DNA from: Allocoprococcus comes
GTDB taxonomy: Bacteria; Bacillota; Clostridia; Lachnospirales; Lachnospiraceae
Assembly (NCBI RefSeq): GCF_013300725.1
Contig: NZ_JAAIMM010000010.1
Span: 1-64,000, forward strand
Length of the DNA stretch: 64,000 nt
Reading direction: 5' to 3'
How positions within the stretch are numbered: the stretch's first letter is position 1; the number at the start of each line of letters is the position of its first letter. This document shows, one piece after another, positions 33,503 to 42,092 of the stretch. Below the pieces are notes generated by a model. It worked only from the letters and a program-made list of their open reading frames with translations, ran no database searches and was not told where the DNA came from. The translations under genes were made by a program, and so were the position numbers.

Positions 33503-35626
33503 TTATTTTCTCGTCATCACACGATCTTCTACCGCTGCAGTCATCGGAACTTCCGCTTTCACTGATGCGTTCTCGATTTCCACAGAATAGGTCTTGTGGA
33601 TCAGACAGTTGATCGGATCTTCTGTCGTGATGACCAGTGCCAGACTATGTCCAGGCTCTACCGTATATCTTGTCGCATTCAGATAAATATGGTAATCATG
33701 GTATTCACCATTTTTCAGTTCGATACTGTTCTGCGCTGTCTCCGGTTCATATCCTGCTTCCGGATTGCACAGATCTGCAAATGCCCGTGTGATCACACGG
33801 TATTTCTTATGTACAGTAGCAAACTCCGCTTCATTCCATGCCGGGACCTCTCCTCCGCTGATAATTCCGCCTTCTTTTACCACATTGACCGGAATTGTAT
33901 TTCTCTGCGGATCTACAGACTGAATGCTGTCAAATTCTTCATCGCATACGTCACAAAGAAGAAGAGTAAGCTTCACATCATCCATACGTCCTGACATTTC
34001 ATGCATTCCAAGCTTCATCGTCAGAGTATCTGCATCATTACTGTTTACCGGATTGAAATCTGCTTCTGCATCTCCATCTTTTAACGCTGCTCTTAATCTT
34101 ACACAGGTTGTTCCCTGTAACGTCACTGCCTCTTTAAACGGATCCGTCACATAACGCTGTGCCATATTACTTGATCTCACACCCATCACATCATCGAAGT
34201 TCTCTGCACTGACACCCGCTGCTTCCCAGTCTGTATCGATTACAGTTGTTCCCTGTTCTTCGCATGTAAGATTCATCTTATATGCTGTCTCCCAGGAATC
34301 TGCTGTCTCCCATTTTCTCTGGTCATAGTTCATCTGCACCAGGATTGCCGGTCTGTTCTCTGCACCATTTTCAACTCCGTATAAATAATGAGAAATCCAT
34401 TCATTGATAATATCATCATAGAATTTACCATCCACAAGGATTCCATATCGTTTCGGCATAGTTGGTGTGATATGTGCACCCTGATGAAGGATTGCTTTTA
34501 CATTCTTTCCTGCCTTCTGGAAAGATTTGTACATCATCTCATACTGCTTGGTAGACACGTTCTCGTCATTCAGTCCCTGTACGATAAGCGCACTGCATTT
34601 GATCCGGTCTGCATGAAGGCGATAATTTCCCATACCCCAGAATTCCGGATTATAGTCAAATCCACCCTTGATCTGCTGAAGGCTCATCTCATGATGGAAT
34701 GCTCCCATATCATCCCGCTGCTTCTCGGTTAATGTCTCATCATTGTAACGGCTGGAACAAAAATAAGCAAGGAAGCTGTTCAGCATTTCTTTCGGCCAGT
34801 ACCGCTGTGCGCCCTGCATGTTCTGCTGGCTGTACCAGTCCGCGATTCCTGCGATCGGTACGATTGTCTCCAGTCCTTCTACTCCTGTTGTTGCCACTGC
34901 AAACGGCATGGTTCCGGCGTAAGATCTTCCTGTCATGGCAACTTTTCCGTTGGACCAGTCTGCCTTTGTCTCAACCGTTCCTTCGCGGTCTGCATATCCG
35001 ATGCGGTCTCCATGCAGCCATTCTACAATTGCTTTGAAAGCGTCTCTTTCATAGTCTGAACCAACATAGTTGAATCCGTCAGATCCTTTTGAACCAAATC
35101 CTGCACTTAAAACAACTGCAAATCCACGTACAAGATAATAATCAAAGGTGTCGATATTTTCAAAGACCATAACGTTATTATTTCCTTTATCCGGATAATA
35201 CCAGTCTGCCGGATCTGCTTTTAAAGAAAGATCCATTGCACTGATGCATCCCTGCGGAACATGCGCATCCACTTTTTTGTCAAGATCTGCAAAATTAACC
35301 GGATGATATTCTTTTTCTGCCACTTCTTTCATATGCGGATATCCATCTTGCTGGACTCCCGCCGCATATGGACGTGCCTCATATAAAGTTGCAGCCTTAT
35401 AATTCCCCTCTACTGCACTTCTTGGTACCTGGACAACAGCTTTCACAAGATCTCTTTTTCCATCTCCGTCCACATCGTAATCTGTTTCCACATAAACACA
35501 ATATCTTACGATACTGGATGTTGCCGGATCATACTTTTCTCCTGTCTTTCCATCTGTAAGTGGAAATACCGGCTGTGCAAGTCCATTCTCAAATACTGGT
35601 ACTTTGCTGTAATTTTTTTCGTTCAT
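33503..35626 (-). CDS. X-Pro dipeptidyl-peptidase-like serine hydrolase (S15)
   Basis: A 707-residue alpha/beta hydrolase of the X-prolyl dipeptidyl aminopeptidase family. It releases N-terminal X-Pro dipeptides or acts as a related acylase. The nucleophile Ser is in GRSYAGT (approx. 245-251). The acid and His lie in VQGLNDENVSTKQ and HQGAHITP, and a C-terminal jelly-roll domain follows. It has no signal peptide, so it is probably cytoplasmic and works on imported peptides. The start at 35626 is set by GGGAGG upstream. Monocistronic with its own promoter and terminator. Confidence 0.88.
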   Translation of the reverse strand: MNEKNYSKVPVFENGLAQPVFPLTDGKTGEKYDPATSSIVRYCVYVETDYDVDGDGKRDLVKAVVQVPRSAVEGNYKAATLYEARPYAAGVQQDGYPHMKEVAEKEYHPVNFADLDKKVDAHVPQGCISAMDLSLKADPADWYYPDKGNNNVMVFENIDTFDYYLVRGFAVVLSAGFGSKGSDGFNYVGSDYERDAFKAIVEWLHGDRIGYADREGTVETKADWSNGKVAMTGRSYAGTMPFAVATTGVEGLETIVPIAGIADWYSQQNMQGAQRYWPKEMLNSFLAYFCSSRYNDETLTEKQRDDMGAFHHEMSLQQIKGGFDYNPEFWGMGNYRLHADRIKCSALIVQGLNDENVSTKQYEMMYKSFQKAGKNVKAILHQGAHITPTMPKRYGILVDGKFYDDIINEWISHYLYGVENGAENRPAILVQMNYDQRKWETADSWETAYKMNLTCEEQGTTVIDTDWEAAGVSAENFDDVMGVRSSNMAQRYVTDPFKEAVTLQGTTCVRLRAALKDGDAEADFNPVNSNDADTLTMKLGMHEMSGRMDDVKLTLLLCDVCDEEFDSIQSVDPQRNTIPVNVVKEGGIISGGEVPAWNEAEFATVHKKYRVITRAFADLCNPEAGYEPETAQNSIELKNGEYHDYHIYLNATRYTVEPGHSLALVITTEDPINCLIHKTYSVEIENASVKAEVPMTAAVEDRVMTRK

Positions 35627-35666
35627 GGTAAACCTCCCAATCATTAAATAAATACTTGGATCTAAT

Positions 35667-35743
35667 CACATATTATTTCCCCAATATTATTGTGATTTCA
35701 TTTCTCCATTTCCTATTATAACGAGATGTAAGAAGAACTTCAA
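35667..35743 (-). promoter_or_regulatory. Promoter of the X-Pro peptidase gene, with an inverted repeat
   Basis: Minus-strand TTGAAG (35738-35743) and TATAAT (35715-35720), 17 bp apart. An interrupted inverted repeat, AATCACA...TGTGATT (35667-35700), lies below the transcript start and could be an operator or leader hairpin. Confidence 0.65.
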
Positions 35744-35884
35744 TTAGATTTTTCGCTTTATTCTATAGGTTACCATGCCTGTTTTCTTTTCTCAATCCTA
35801 TAGAAATAATCTTTTAGACATGCTATAGTAAACTTAGATTTTACATAGATTTATCTGTAACTTAACAAATGAAAAGGGGATATT

Positions 35885-36985
35885 ATGAAAAAGAACATAA
35901 AAAAGATATTAAAAGTTCTCGGAATCTTCCTGCTTATCATTCTGGTTGCGCTGATTGCATATCTGATCTATCTCTTTGCAAGCTATCACCGCATTCCGGA
36001 TAATCAGGCTTTGAAGATCGAGAAAACTTCCGGTGGAACAGCCGCAGCTGACACACTGACAACCGAGAAAGAATATTCCGCTCTGACCTACAATGTTGGT
36101 TTCGGAGCCTACACGCCGGACTTCAGCTTCTTTATGGACGGTGGGAAATCTTCCTGGGCAAAAAGTAAGGAGAGTGTCGAATCTGATATTCAGGGTGCCG
36201 GAGAACTGGTTGCTTCCAAAGATCCGGATTTCGCACTGATCCAGGAAGTTGATCTGAACTCTACAAGAAGCTACCATGTAGATGAATATTCGATTTTAAA
36301 GGATACGATTCCAAGTTACAATACGGTATTTGCACAGAATTACGATTCCGCATTCCTTTTTTATCCATTCACACAACCGCATGGCCGCAGCCGTTCCGGA
36401 CTTGCTCTTTTCTCCAAATATCCGGTTACGGATTCTCTGAGAAGAAGCTTTCCGATATCGACAAGCTTCAGCAAGTTCTTTGACCTTGACCGCTGTTACA
36501 GCATTTCCAGAGTCCCTGTAGATAACGGAAAGGAGCTGGTTATCTTCCTGCTGCACATGTCTGCTTACGGCAACAGTGATGCGATTCGCGAAGGACAGAT
36601 CCGTATGCTGAGTGCCGATATGGAAAAGGAATACGAAGCCGGTAATTATGTACTTTGCGGTGGTGATTTCAACCATGACCTGAAGGCATCCGAAAAAGAT
36701 GCAGAAAATTGTGAGTCCTGGGCTTATCCATTCCCACGTGAAGAACTTCCGGAACACTTTTCATTCTGCCTGGACAATCTTTCTGCCAGTGAAAAGGATG
36801 CTCTCTGGGACAGTGCACGGAATGCAGATATGGAATATGTACCTGGTGTGACCTACACGGTAACGCTGGACGGATTTATTACTTCCGATAATATTGAATG
36901 CACAGAATATGAAAATATAAATACCGGATATAGCTACTCGGATCATGATCCGGTGTATATGAAATTCAAATTATTGAATAAATAA
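35885..36985 (+). CDS. Membrane-anchored endonuclease/exonuclease/phosphatase-family protein
   Basis: A 366-residue protein with a positively charged N-terminus and one hydrophobic helix (approx. 10-32), so the catalytic domain is probably outside the cell. The EEP fold is shown by ALTYNVGFG, IQEVDLN (metal-binding Glu), GRSRSGLALFSKYP, CGGDFNHD and the final YSDHDPVYMKF (catalytic Asp-His). Substrates of such secreted members include phospholipids, inositol phosphates and nucleic acids. AAAAGGGG precedes the ATG. A terminator follows; it is a single-gene unit. Confidence 0.88.
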   Translation: MKKNIKKILKVLGIFLLIILVALIAYLIYLFASYHRIPDNQALKIEKTSGGTAAADTLTTEKEYSALTYNVGFGAYTPDFSFFMDGGKSSWAKSKESVESDIQGAGELVASKDPDFALIQEVDLNSTRSYHVDEYSILKDTIPSYNTVFAQNYDSAFLFYPFTQPHGRSRSGLALFSKYPVTDSLRRSFPISTSFSKFFDLDRCYSISRVPVDNGKELVIFLLHMSAYGNSDAIREGQIRMLSADMEKEYEAGNYVLCGGDFNHDLKASEKDAENCESWAYPFPREELPEHFSFCLDNLSASEKDALWDSARNADMEYVPGVTYTVTLDGFITSDNIECTEYENINTGYSYSDHDPVYMKFKLLNK

Positions 36986-36992
36986 TGCATAA

Positions 36993-37048
36993 AAAAACTG
37001 ATTTTGAAGATATCATAAATGTCATATCTTTAAAATCAGTTTTCTTTT
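36993..37048 (+). terminator. Terminator after the EEP gene
   Basis: AAAACTGATTTT pairs with AAAATCAGTTTT, with an inner AGATAT/ATATCT, ending in a T-rich run. It may also serve the convergent XRE gene. Confidence 0.8.
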
Positions 37049-37059
37049 ATTCGTTCCAC

Positions 37060-37305
37060 TTATGCACTTAGGGGGATATCATCCTGACTGGTCACAACAA
37101 TCTCATCCATTGTAACTCCAAATACTGCCGCCAGTACAACCAGATTGTCAATTGTCGGAATGGCTGTTCCATGCTGCCACTTGTACACTGCCTGCGGTGT
37201 GGTAAAGCCAAAAATTTCAGCAAGATCTCTTACAGACAATCCTGACTCCTTTCTCAGTCTTGTAATGTTCTTTCCTGTAGCCACCATATCAATCGTTAGT
37301 CTCAT
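37060..37305 (-). CDS. Small XRE-family HTH regulator
   Basis: An 81-residue protein that is almost entirely one helix-turn-helix domain of the Cro/CI type (NITRLRKESGLSVRDLAEIFGFTTPQAVYKWQHG; TIDNLVVLAAVFGVTMDEIV). Such short proteins often control a neighbouring or mobile gene. Its target is not visible here. AGGAGG lies nine bases before the ATG. Confidence 0.9.
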   Translation of the reverse strand: MRLTIDMVATGKNITRLRKESGLSVRDLAEIFGFTTPQAVYKWQHGTAIPTIDNLVVLAAVFGVTMDEIVVTSQDDIPLSA

Positions 37306-37375
37306 AGTCTTTTTCCTCCTGTTCTACTTCATCATAATCTTTCTTACTCTCATTACTTTTCTACTTTGTGGGAAA

Positions 37376-37448
37376 TACAAGGAGGAGGAATCGAACCTCC
37401 GGCTGCCGCTTTATAAGAACGGTCCCATCACCACTTGGGTATCCTTGT
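37376..37448 (-). tRNA. tRNA-Ile with anticodon UAU
   Basis: A complete 73-base cloverleaf on the minus strand: acceptor ACAAGGA/TCCTTGT with A73, T8-A9, D stem CCCA/TGGG, anticodon stem CCGTT/AGCGG around loop CTTATAA, five-base variable loop, T stem GGAGG/CCTCC around TTCGATT. The anticodon (34-36) is TAT, which reads the isoleucine codon AUA. CCA is not encoded (TTTCCC follows). G18-G19, G15-C48 and the T-loop bases are normal, so it looks functional. Confidence 0.85.
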
Positions 37449-37456
37449 AAATAAAA

Positions 37457-37600
37457 AGAATGTGCCTTGGCACATTCTCGCGCCGAGCGCGTTGCTGAGC
37501 GCCAGTGACGCTCGTTAAGCAACGACCGAAGCGGAGCGTAGACCGCTTGCGACATTCTTCATCTTCGTGCGAGTGCGCATCTCCGGCACGTAGTGCCTTT
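37457..37600. repeat. GC-rich multi-hairpin element beside the tRNA
   Basis: Base composition jumps here: 50 of the 80 bases at 37481-37560 are G or C. Hairpins: AGAATGTGCC/GGCACATTCT (37458-37478), a nested CGTTGCT(GAGCG...CGCTC)AGCAACG (37490-37524), AAGCGG/CCGCTT (approx. 37530-37548) and GGCAC/GTGCC (37585-37597). AAGAATGT (37457-37464) can pair instead with ACATTCTT (37552-37559), so two folds compete. On the minus strand the first hairpin ends in TTTTT, as a terminator just upstream of the tRNA. It may be a dispersed repeat or a small RNA. Confidence 0.55.
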
Positions 37601-37641
37601 AATTTCATAGGAAGTTCCTTCGGAATTCCCTGTGAAATTAA
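37598..37641. terminator. Hairpin, terminator-like
   Basis: TTTAATTTCA and TGAAATTAAA form the outer stem, with GGAA/TTCC inside. A/T runs on both sides allow termination in either direction. Confidence 0.55.
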
Positions 37642-37644
37642 AAA

Positions 37645-37679
37645 TACCGCTTACCTGTCTGATTCAAGGTAAGCGGTAT
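37645..37679 (-). terminator. Terminator after the 53-residue ORF
   Basis: A 12-bp perfect stem ATACCGCTTACC/GGTAAGCGGTAT with a loop of eleven bases. On the minus strand it is followed by TTTTT. Confidence 0.8.
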
Positions 37680-37719
37680 GCTAAAAAACATGTTGATCTA
37701 TCATGCCTGCTTTTCTATA

Positions 37720-37881
37720 CTAGGTATAAGTTTCGCCGGCAATTTCAATCACACAATTCTCTCGTATTGGCTTTCCCTTAAATAAACGTACACAATTAAA
37801 GCTCTCTTCAACTTTTGATATGAAAAGTGCTGATGCTGTCAATTTTATAGTTAAATCCAATATACGATTCATTGTTGTCAT
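37720..37881 (-). CDS. Small hypothetical protein, 53 residues
   Basis: An open frame starting MTTMNRILDLTIKLTAS and ending NCVIEIAGETYT, with GGAAGG seven to eight bases before the ATG and a good terminator after it. The longer frame that reaches upstream has no ribosome binding site and overlaps the metallophosphoesterase gene, so the short form is preferred. It has one amphipathic helix followed by a short beta-like tail. I do not recognise a family. Confidence 0.45.
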   Translation of the reverse strand: MTTMNRILDLTIKLTASALFISKVEESFNCVRLFKGKPIRENCVIEIAGETYT

Positions 37882-38035
37882 GTCTTTTCCTTCCCCGGTC
37901 GTCTGATTCTCTTCATCTGACTCCGATTTTTCTTTCTGGAATATAATATACCATATCTGGATAAAAATGTCATTATACCTGTAGTATAAAACATGCCTTG
38001 ATAATTTTAAAACTTTACCACTGTGAATCCGCTTG

Positions 38036-38791
38036 TTATGCAATCTGAATGATCTGTTCATAGATCATGATTTCCTCTGCTGTAACATTACGGTTGTCAT
38101 GATAATGTCCGAAAAACCATTTCTTAAAATGTACATTCTGTCGTATTTCTTCAAAGTAGGCAGATAACTGGTCCGGTTTAAACAGTCCGCCACTGAACAA
38201 GGCAAGCGTACTGGATGCACAACAGTGTGAAACAATAAAATCTACTGTATTATCATACTCCAGCAGATTTCTTCGGCCTTCTTTCATCTCCTCTTCTGAC
38301 GGCATCTCTTCTTTCCACCAGTTCAGGTGATTGACACGGTATAATTTCCACTCTCTGTCAAACTGCCTTTTCTTTACTTTGTAAAACGGATCATCCAGTT
38401 CGAGAATTCCATCATCAATATCATGGCTTCTTGCTCCTCCAAACGAAAAAATCCTTTTTCCATCTATATTAAAAACCTGTCCCCTCATAAGGTGAAGCAC
38501 AGACGGACGAATCCTGTGAACCTTACCGCCCTTCCATTCTTCCACCGGATATGCATACAATCGGTCAAAATTCTCATGATTTCCATCCACAAACAGTGTT
38601 GTAAAAGGTTTGCAGTCCAGCCAGTCCATAAGCATCATTTCTTCCCTGTCCGGTTCGTCTTTCATCCATACGCCTCCGAAGTCACCACAAACGATTACAT
38701 AATCATCCTTCGTCATCTCTTTCTGTTCTGGAAAACATCTGGTATTAAACCGCTCATAATTCCTGTGGCAGTCACCAGTTATATAAATCAT
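38036..38791 (-). CDS. Calcineurin-like metallophosphoesterase
   Basis: A 251-residue soluble phosphoesterase with the full set of metal-binding blocks: TGDCHRN at the N-terminus, CGDFGG (approx. 35-40), DGNHENF, VSHCCASS and FGHYHDN near the end. It hydrolyses a phosphoester in the cytoplasm; similar clostridial proteins are not characterised. The central part (WKLYRVNHLNWWKEEMPSEEE) is family-specific. The gene is not clearly in an operon. Confidence 0.9.
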   Translation of the reverse strand: MIYITGDCHRNYERFNTRCFPEQKEMTKDDYVIVCGDFGGVWMKDEPDREEMMLMDWLDCKPFTTLFVDGNHENFDRLYAYPVEEWKGGKVHRIRPSVLHLMRGQVFNIDGKRIFSFGGARSHDIDDGILELDDPFYKVKKRQFDREWKLYRVNHLNWWKEEMPSEEEMKEGRRNLLEYDNTVDFIVSHCCASSTLALFSGGLFKPDQLSAYFEEIRQNVHFKKWFFGHYHDNRNVTAEEIMIYEQIIQIA

Positions 38792-38915
38792 CGCTTTACC
38801 CCCTTTTCTTCTTATATCTGTTTTGTCAAATCAAGCCGCAGCTTACGCCACGGCTTTTGCTTTCATCTATTATAAAATTTTTCAATCCGTCTGTCATTGA
38901 ACCTGTAGTATAATT

Positions 38916-39770
38916 TTACTTCTCTATATATAAAACGCCAAGCGTTCCCGGTCCACAGTGACTGGATACCACACATCCTGCCCGTGTCACAAGGATTTCC
39001 TCAAATACCTGCAGTCCTTCCAGATATTCTATGACACTCTGAACAATCTGCTGATCACAACCCGAATGTGTGATAAACACACGATCCGGTTTTGCTCCTT
39101 TCAATCCTTCTTCCATATCTTTTACATAAGACATGATCACTGATTTCATCTTGCCACGATATTTTTTCGATGCATCCATCACTCCATCTGTCACCACGAT
39201 CTTCGGATGCAGTTTCAGAACACTCCCTGCCAGAACCGCAGCCGCACTGCATCTTCCGCCGCGTCCCAGATAAACCAGTGTGTCTGTCACAAAACCTGCC
39301 CTTACCTGCGGTCTTAATTTCTCAATCTCCACCGTAATCTCTGCTGCTGTCTTCCCCTCATCGGCAAGGATCGCTCCCTCTATTACAAGATGACCAATTC
39401 CGGTAGACAGATTTTTTGAATCAATTACTGTCACCTTACTCTCTGCTTCCAGTTCTTCTGCTGCAAGACGCATTACGTTTCCTGAACTGGACATACTTTC
39501 CGATATACAAAAGCATACAATCTCTCTTCCTTCCTCAAGATATGGCCGCATGAGTTCTACCGCTTCTATCATAGACGGAGCAGAAGTTTTGGGTGTTGTT
39601 TTATTTTTATCCGACCACTTATAAATTTCCTCCGGCGTGATATCTACTCCATCCGTATATTCTTTATCCCCGAGTACGATATGCAATGGCAAAATTGAAA
39701 TATCATACTTCTCTAACAACTCTTTTGACAAATCACAAGTACTGTCTGAAATAATTTTTACTTTTTTCAT
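38916..39770 (-). CDS. DegV-family fatty-acid-binding protein
   Basis: A 284-residue DegV protein. Members bind a fatty acid and pass it to the FakA-type kinase, so that exogenous fatty acids enter phospholipids. Conserved blocks are KIISDSTCDLSKELL, PKTSAPSM (the TSxPS lipid-binding loop), CISESMSSSGNVMRLAAEE, VIDSKNLSTGIG and SSHCGPGTLGVLYI. The start at 39770 is where homology begins and is preceded by AGAGG; the longer frame is rejected. No fakA-like gene is in the window. Confidence 0.92.
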   Translation of the reverse strand: MKKVKIISDSTCDLSKELLEKYDISILPLHIVLGDKEYTDGVDITPEEIYKWSDKNKTTPKTSAPSMIEAVELMRPYLEEGREIVCFCISESMSSSGNVMRLAAEELEAESKVTVIDSKNLSTGIGHLVIEGAILADEGKTAAEITVEIEKLRPQVRAGFVTDTLVYLGRGGRCSAAAVLAGSVLKLHPKIVVTDGVMDASKKYRGKMKSVIMSYVKDMEEGLKGAKPDRVFITHSGCDQQIVQSVIEYLEGLQVFEEILVTRAGCVVSSHCGPGTLGVLYIEK

Positions 39771-39915
39771 ATCCGTCCTCTGCCTTTCATTTACCTTATT
39801 ACTGATTATTGCCATCATTATAACGCTTTTTTCGTTTTTATGGGATAAAATTTCATATCTGCATTTTTTACGCATTATTCACAGCTCATTTTTCCTTAAT
39901 CTGCAAAATCTGCAC

Positions 39916-39967
39916 TTGACATAAGTCCGATTTCGGACTATACTCTTTTAAGTATGATTTCGGACTT
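39916..39967 (+). promoter_or_regulatory. MarR-MATE promoter with two candidate MarR operators
   Basis: TTGACA (39916-39921) and TATACT (39939-39944) are 17 bp apart. The perfect palindrome AGTCCGA-TT-TCGGACT (39924-39939) fills the spacer. A second, weaker copy, AAGTATGATTTCGGACTT (39950-39967), follows the -10. Binding there by the MarR protein would block polymerase, giving autorepression. Confidence 0.8.
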
Positions 39968-40022
39968 ACTTTATATGGTCGAAAATTCATTCATCTATAT
40001 AATTATATAAATGGAGGAAATT

Positions 40023-40478
40023 ATGGATTCTACTACACTGATCAGCAAATATTTAAAAGAATACAATTGCTTATATAAAGAAGCAAATGAAATTTACCAT
40101 GAAGCTGCCCGCAGACTGCATCTGTCTGACAGCGCTTTTGAGATTTTCTATGCACTTTTTGATATGGGTGATAACTGTCTGCAGCGTGATATCTGCAAGG
40201 CTTCCTGCCTGCCAAAGCAGACAATCAATTCATCCATCCGGAAGCTGCAGGCTGACGGATATCTCACTCTTTCTCCCGGAAAAGGACGAAGTATGCATAT
40301 CCATCTTACAGCTTCCGGCAAGAAGCTGATTCAGGAAAAGCTGCTTCCTCTCATCCAGATCGAAAATGATACTTTAGCTTCTTTCAGTCCCGAAGAATGT
40401 GAACAGCTTCTGCGCCTGAATGCCAAATATAATCAGGCCTTACGTTCAAGACTTTCTAACCTTGAGGAGTATCTATAA
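40023..40478 (+). CDS. MarR-family transcriptional regulator
   Basis: A 151-residue winged-helix repressor. The recognition region is CLQRDICKASCLPKQTINSSIRKLQADGYLTLSPGKGRSMHIHLTASGKKLIQEKL (approx. 49-103), including the charged wing. The start at 40023 is chosen because GGAGG lies five bases upstream; an in-frame ATG four codons earlier overlaps that site. It is transcribed with the MATE exporter and very likely controls it through the palindromes in its own promoter. Confidence 0.92.
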   Translation: MDSTTLISKYLKEYNCLYKEANEIYHEAARRLHLSDSAFEIFYALFDMGDNCLQRDICKASCLPKQTINSSIRKLQADGYLTLSPGKGRSMHIHLTASGKKLIQEKLLPLIQIENDTLASFSPEECEQLLRLNAKYNQALRSRLSNLEEYL

Positions 40479-40482
40479 AACT

Positions 40483-41814
40483 ATGAAAATTCAATTATCC
40501 GAACACTTTACTTATAAAAAACTTCTACAATTTGTTTTTCCATCTATTATAATGATGATCTTCACATCCATTTACAGTGTGGTTGACGGACTTTTTGTCT
40601 CCAACTTCGTTGGAAAAAACGCTTTTGCTGCGGTGAATCTGATCATGCCCTTCCTGATGGGCATCAGCGCTCTCGGCTTCATGATCGGAACCGGTGGTAG
40701 TGCCATTGTTGCAAAGACGCTTGGTGAAGGAAAGACTGAAAAAGCCAATGAGTATTTTTCCATGCTCGTCTATATCACTGCTATCGGAGGAATCATTATC
40801 GCAATCCTGAGTATGTTCCTTGTAAAACCGGTTGCCATTTTATTCGGTGCAAGTGGTGCACTTCTTGACAACTGTATTTTATATGGACGTATTCTTTGTA
40901 TTTCATTGCCTGCTTTTATGCTCCAGAACGTATTTCAGAGCTTTTTTGTAACTGCTGAAAAGCCACATCTGGGACTTCGCGTGATCGTGATCGCCGGCGT
41001 GACAAATATGGTACTCGACTTTTTATTTGTTGCCGTGCTGCACTTCGGGCTTCCAGGTGCAGGCTTTGCAACTGTATGCGGAGAATTTATCGGAGGACTT
41101 TTCCCGTTATTCTACTTCGGACGGAAAAACTCCAGCTTATTAAAGCTCGGGAACACACATTTCCATGGCAGAATCTTATTAAAAACCTGCGCCAATGGTT
41201 CTTCCGAGCTTATGACAAACCTTTCCAGTTCAATTGTAAATGCTCTTTATAATATGCAGCTTATGAAATTTGCAGGCGAAGACGGAGTTGCCGCTTACGG
41301 AACGATCATGTATGTCAACTTTATCTTTGTTTCAATTTTTCTTGGCTATGCCATCGGAAGTGCCCCGATCGTCAGCTATCACTACGGTGCCAACAATCAG
41401 GATGAATTAAAAAATCTTTTTCTGAAGAGCATCCGGCTGATCGGAACATGGGCTGTTTCCCTCTTTGTGATTGCACAGCTCATCGCAACACCACTTGCCA
41501 CATTGTTTGTCGGCTATGACCATGGACTTTTTGAGCTCACACGCAATGGCTTCCGCCTGTACAGCTTTGCTTTCCTGATCAATGGGTTCAATATTTATGG
41601 CTCTGCATTTTTCACCGCATTGAACAACGGTCTGCTCTCTGCGCTGATCTCGTTCCTCAGAACGCTGGTCTTCCAGATGGCTATAGTCCTTCTGCTCCCG
41701 CTCATTCTTGGGATCAACGGAGTCTGGTGTTCAGTTGCAATTGCCGAACTTTTAACCTTATGTGTTACCGGAACTTTTATCATACGGAAGCGCAGTACTT
41801 ATCATTACTTCTAA
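40483..41814 (+). CDS. MATE-family multidrug exporter
   Basis: A 443-residue inner-membrane protein with twelve helices in two bundles. It expels cationic drugs using sodium or protons. MATE hallmarks are FPSIIMMIFTSIYSVVDGLFVSNFVG, ALGFMIGTGGSAIVAKTLGEG and, in the second half, the GYAIGSAPIVSYHYGANN loop. The start at 40483 lies four bases after the marR stop, with GAGGAG thirteen bases upstream, so the two are co-transcribed. The drug profile is unknown. Confidence 0.92.
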   Translation: MKIQLSEHFTYKKLLQFVFPSIIMMIFTSIYSVVDGLFVSNFVGKNAFAAVNLIMPFLMGISALGFMIGTGGSAIVAKTLGEGKTEKANEYFSMLVYITAIGGIIIAILSMFLVKPVAILFGASGALLDNCILYGRILCISLPAFMLQNVFQSFFVTAEKPHLGLRVIVIAGVTNMVLDFLFVAVLHFGLPGAGFATVCGEFIGGLFPLFYFGRKNSSLLKLGNTHFHGRILLKTCANGSSELMTNLSSSIVNALYNMQLMKFAGEDGVAAYGTIMYVNFIFVSIFLGYAIGSAPIVSYHYGANNQDELKNLFLKSIRLIGTWAVSLFVIAQLIATPLATLFVGYDHGLFELTRNGFRLYSFAFLINGFNIYGSAFFTALNNGLLSALISFLRTLVFQMAIVLLLPLILGINGVWCSVAIAELLTLCVTGTFIIRKRSTYHYF

Positions 41815-42092
41815 TTTGTCTCTCTGGCAAGCAGTTTTTTGTAGCTTGCGTCCATACCAAGTGCTCCAAGCGGTGCGGTGATCAGAATCGCCAGTACCGC
41901 TACGGAGAGCACAATTTTTCCACAGGAAAGTCCCATCGCCATCGGGACTGAACCGATTGCTGCCTGCACCGTTGCTTTGGGCAGATAAGCAATCACGCAG
42001 AACAGTCTCTCCTTTTTATTCAGTTTCGTTCCAAGCATACAGATAAATACACCTGCAGCACGGAAAATAAGAGCAAGATAGGTTGAACTTTT
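41811..42092 (-). pseudogene. 3' remnant of a CPA-type cation:proton antiporter gene
   Basis: The minus-strand frame translates to SSTYLALIFRAAGVFICMLG and continues through LNKKERLFCVIAYLPKATVQ, GSVPMAMGL and VLAILITAPLGALGMD. This is the C-terminal end of a sodium/proton antiporter. All but roughly the last 90 residues are missing; a TGA at 42099-42101 closes the frame upstream. It overlaps the MATE stop codon by four bases. It is a decayed or truncated gene. A short start at 42038 exists but the product would not be a working transporter. Confidence 0.75.

Noticed and set aside
37411-37608. Minus-strand frames across the tRNA and GC-rich element
   Set aside because: They run through a complete tRNA and hairpins and have no ribosome binding site.
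37882-38061. Longer N-terminus for the 53-residue ORF
   Set aside because: It overlaps the metallophosphoesterase end, has no ribosome binding site and unlikely composition.
39771-39875. Longer N-terminus for the DegV protein
   Set aside because: The extra 35 residues are not family-like and the internal ATG has a ribosome binding site.
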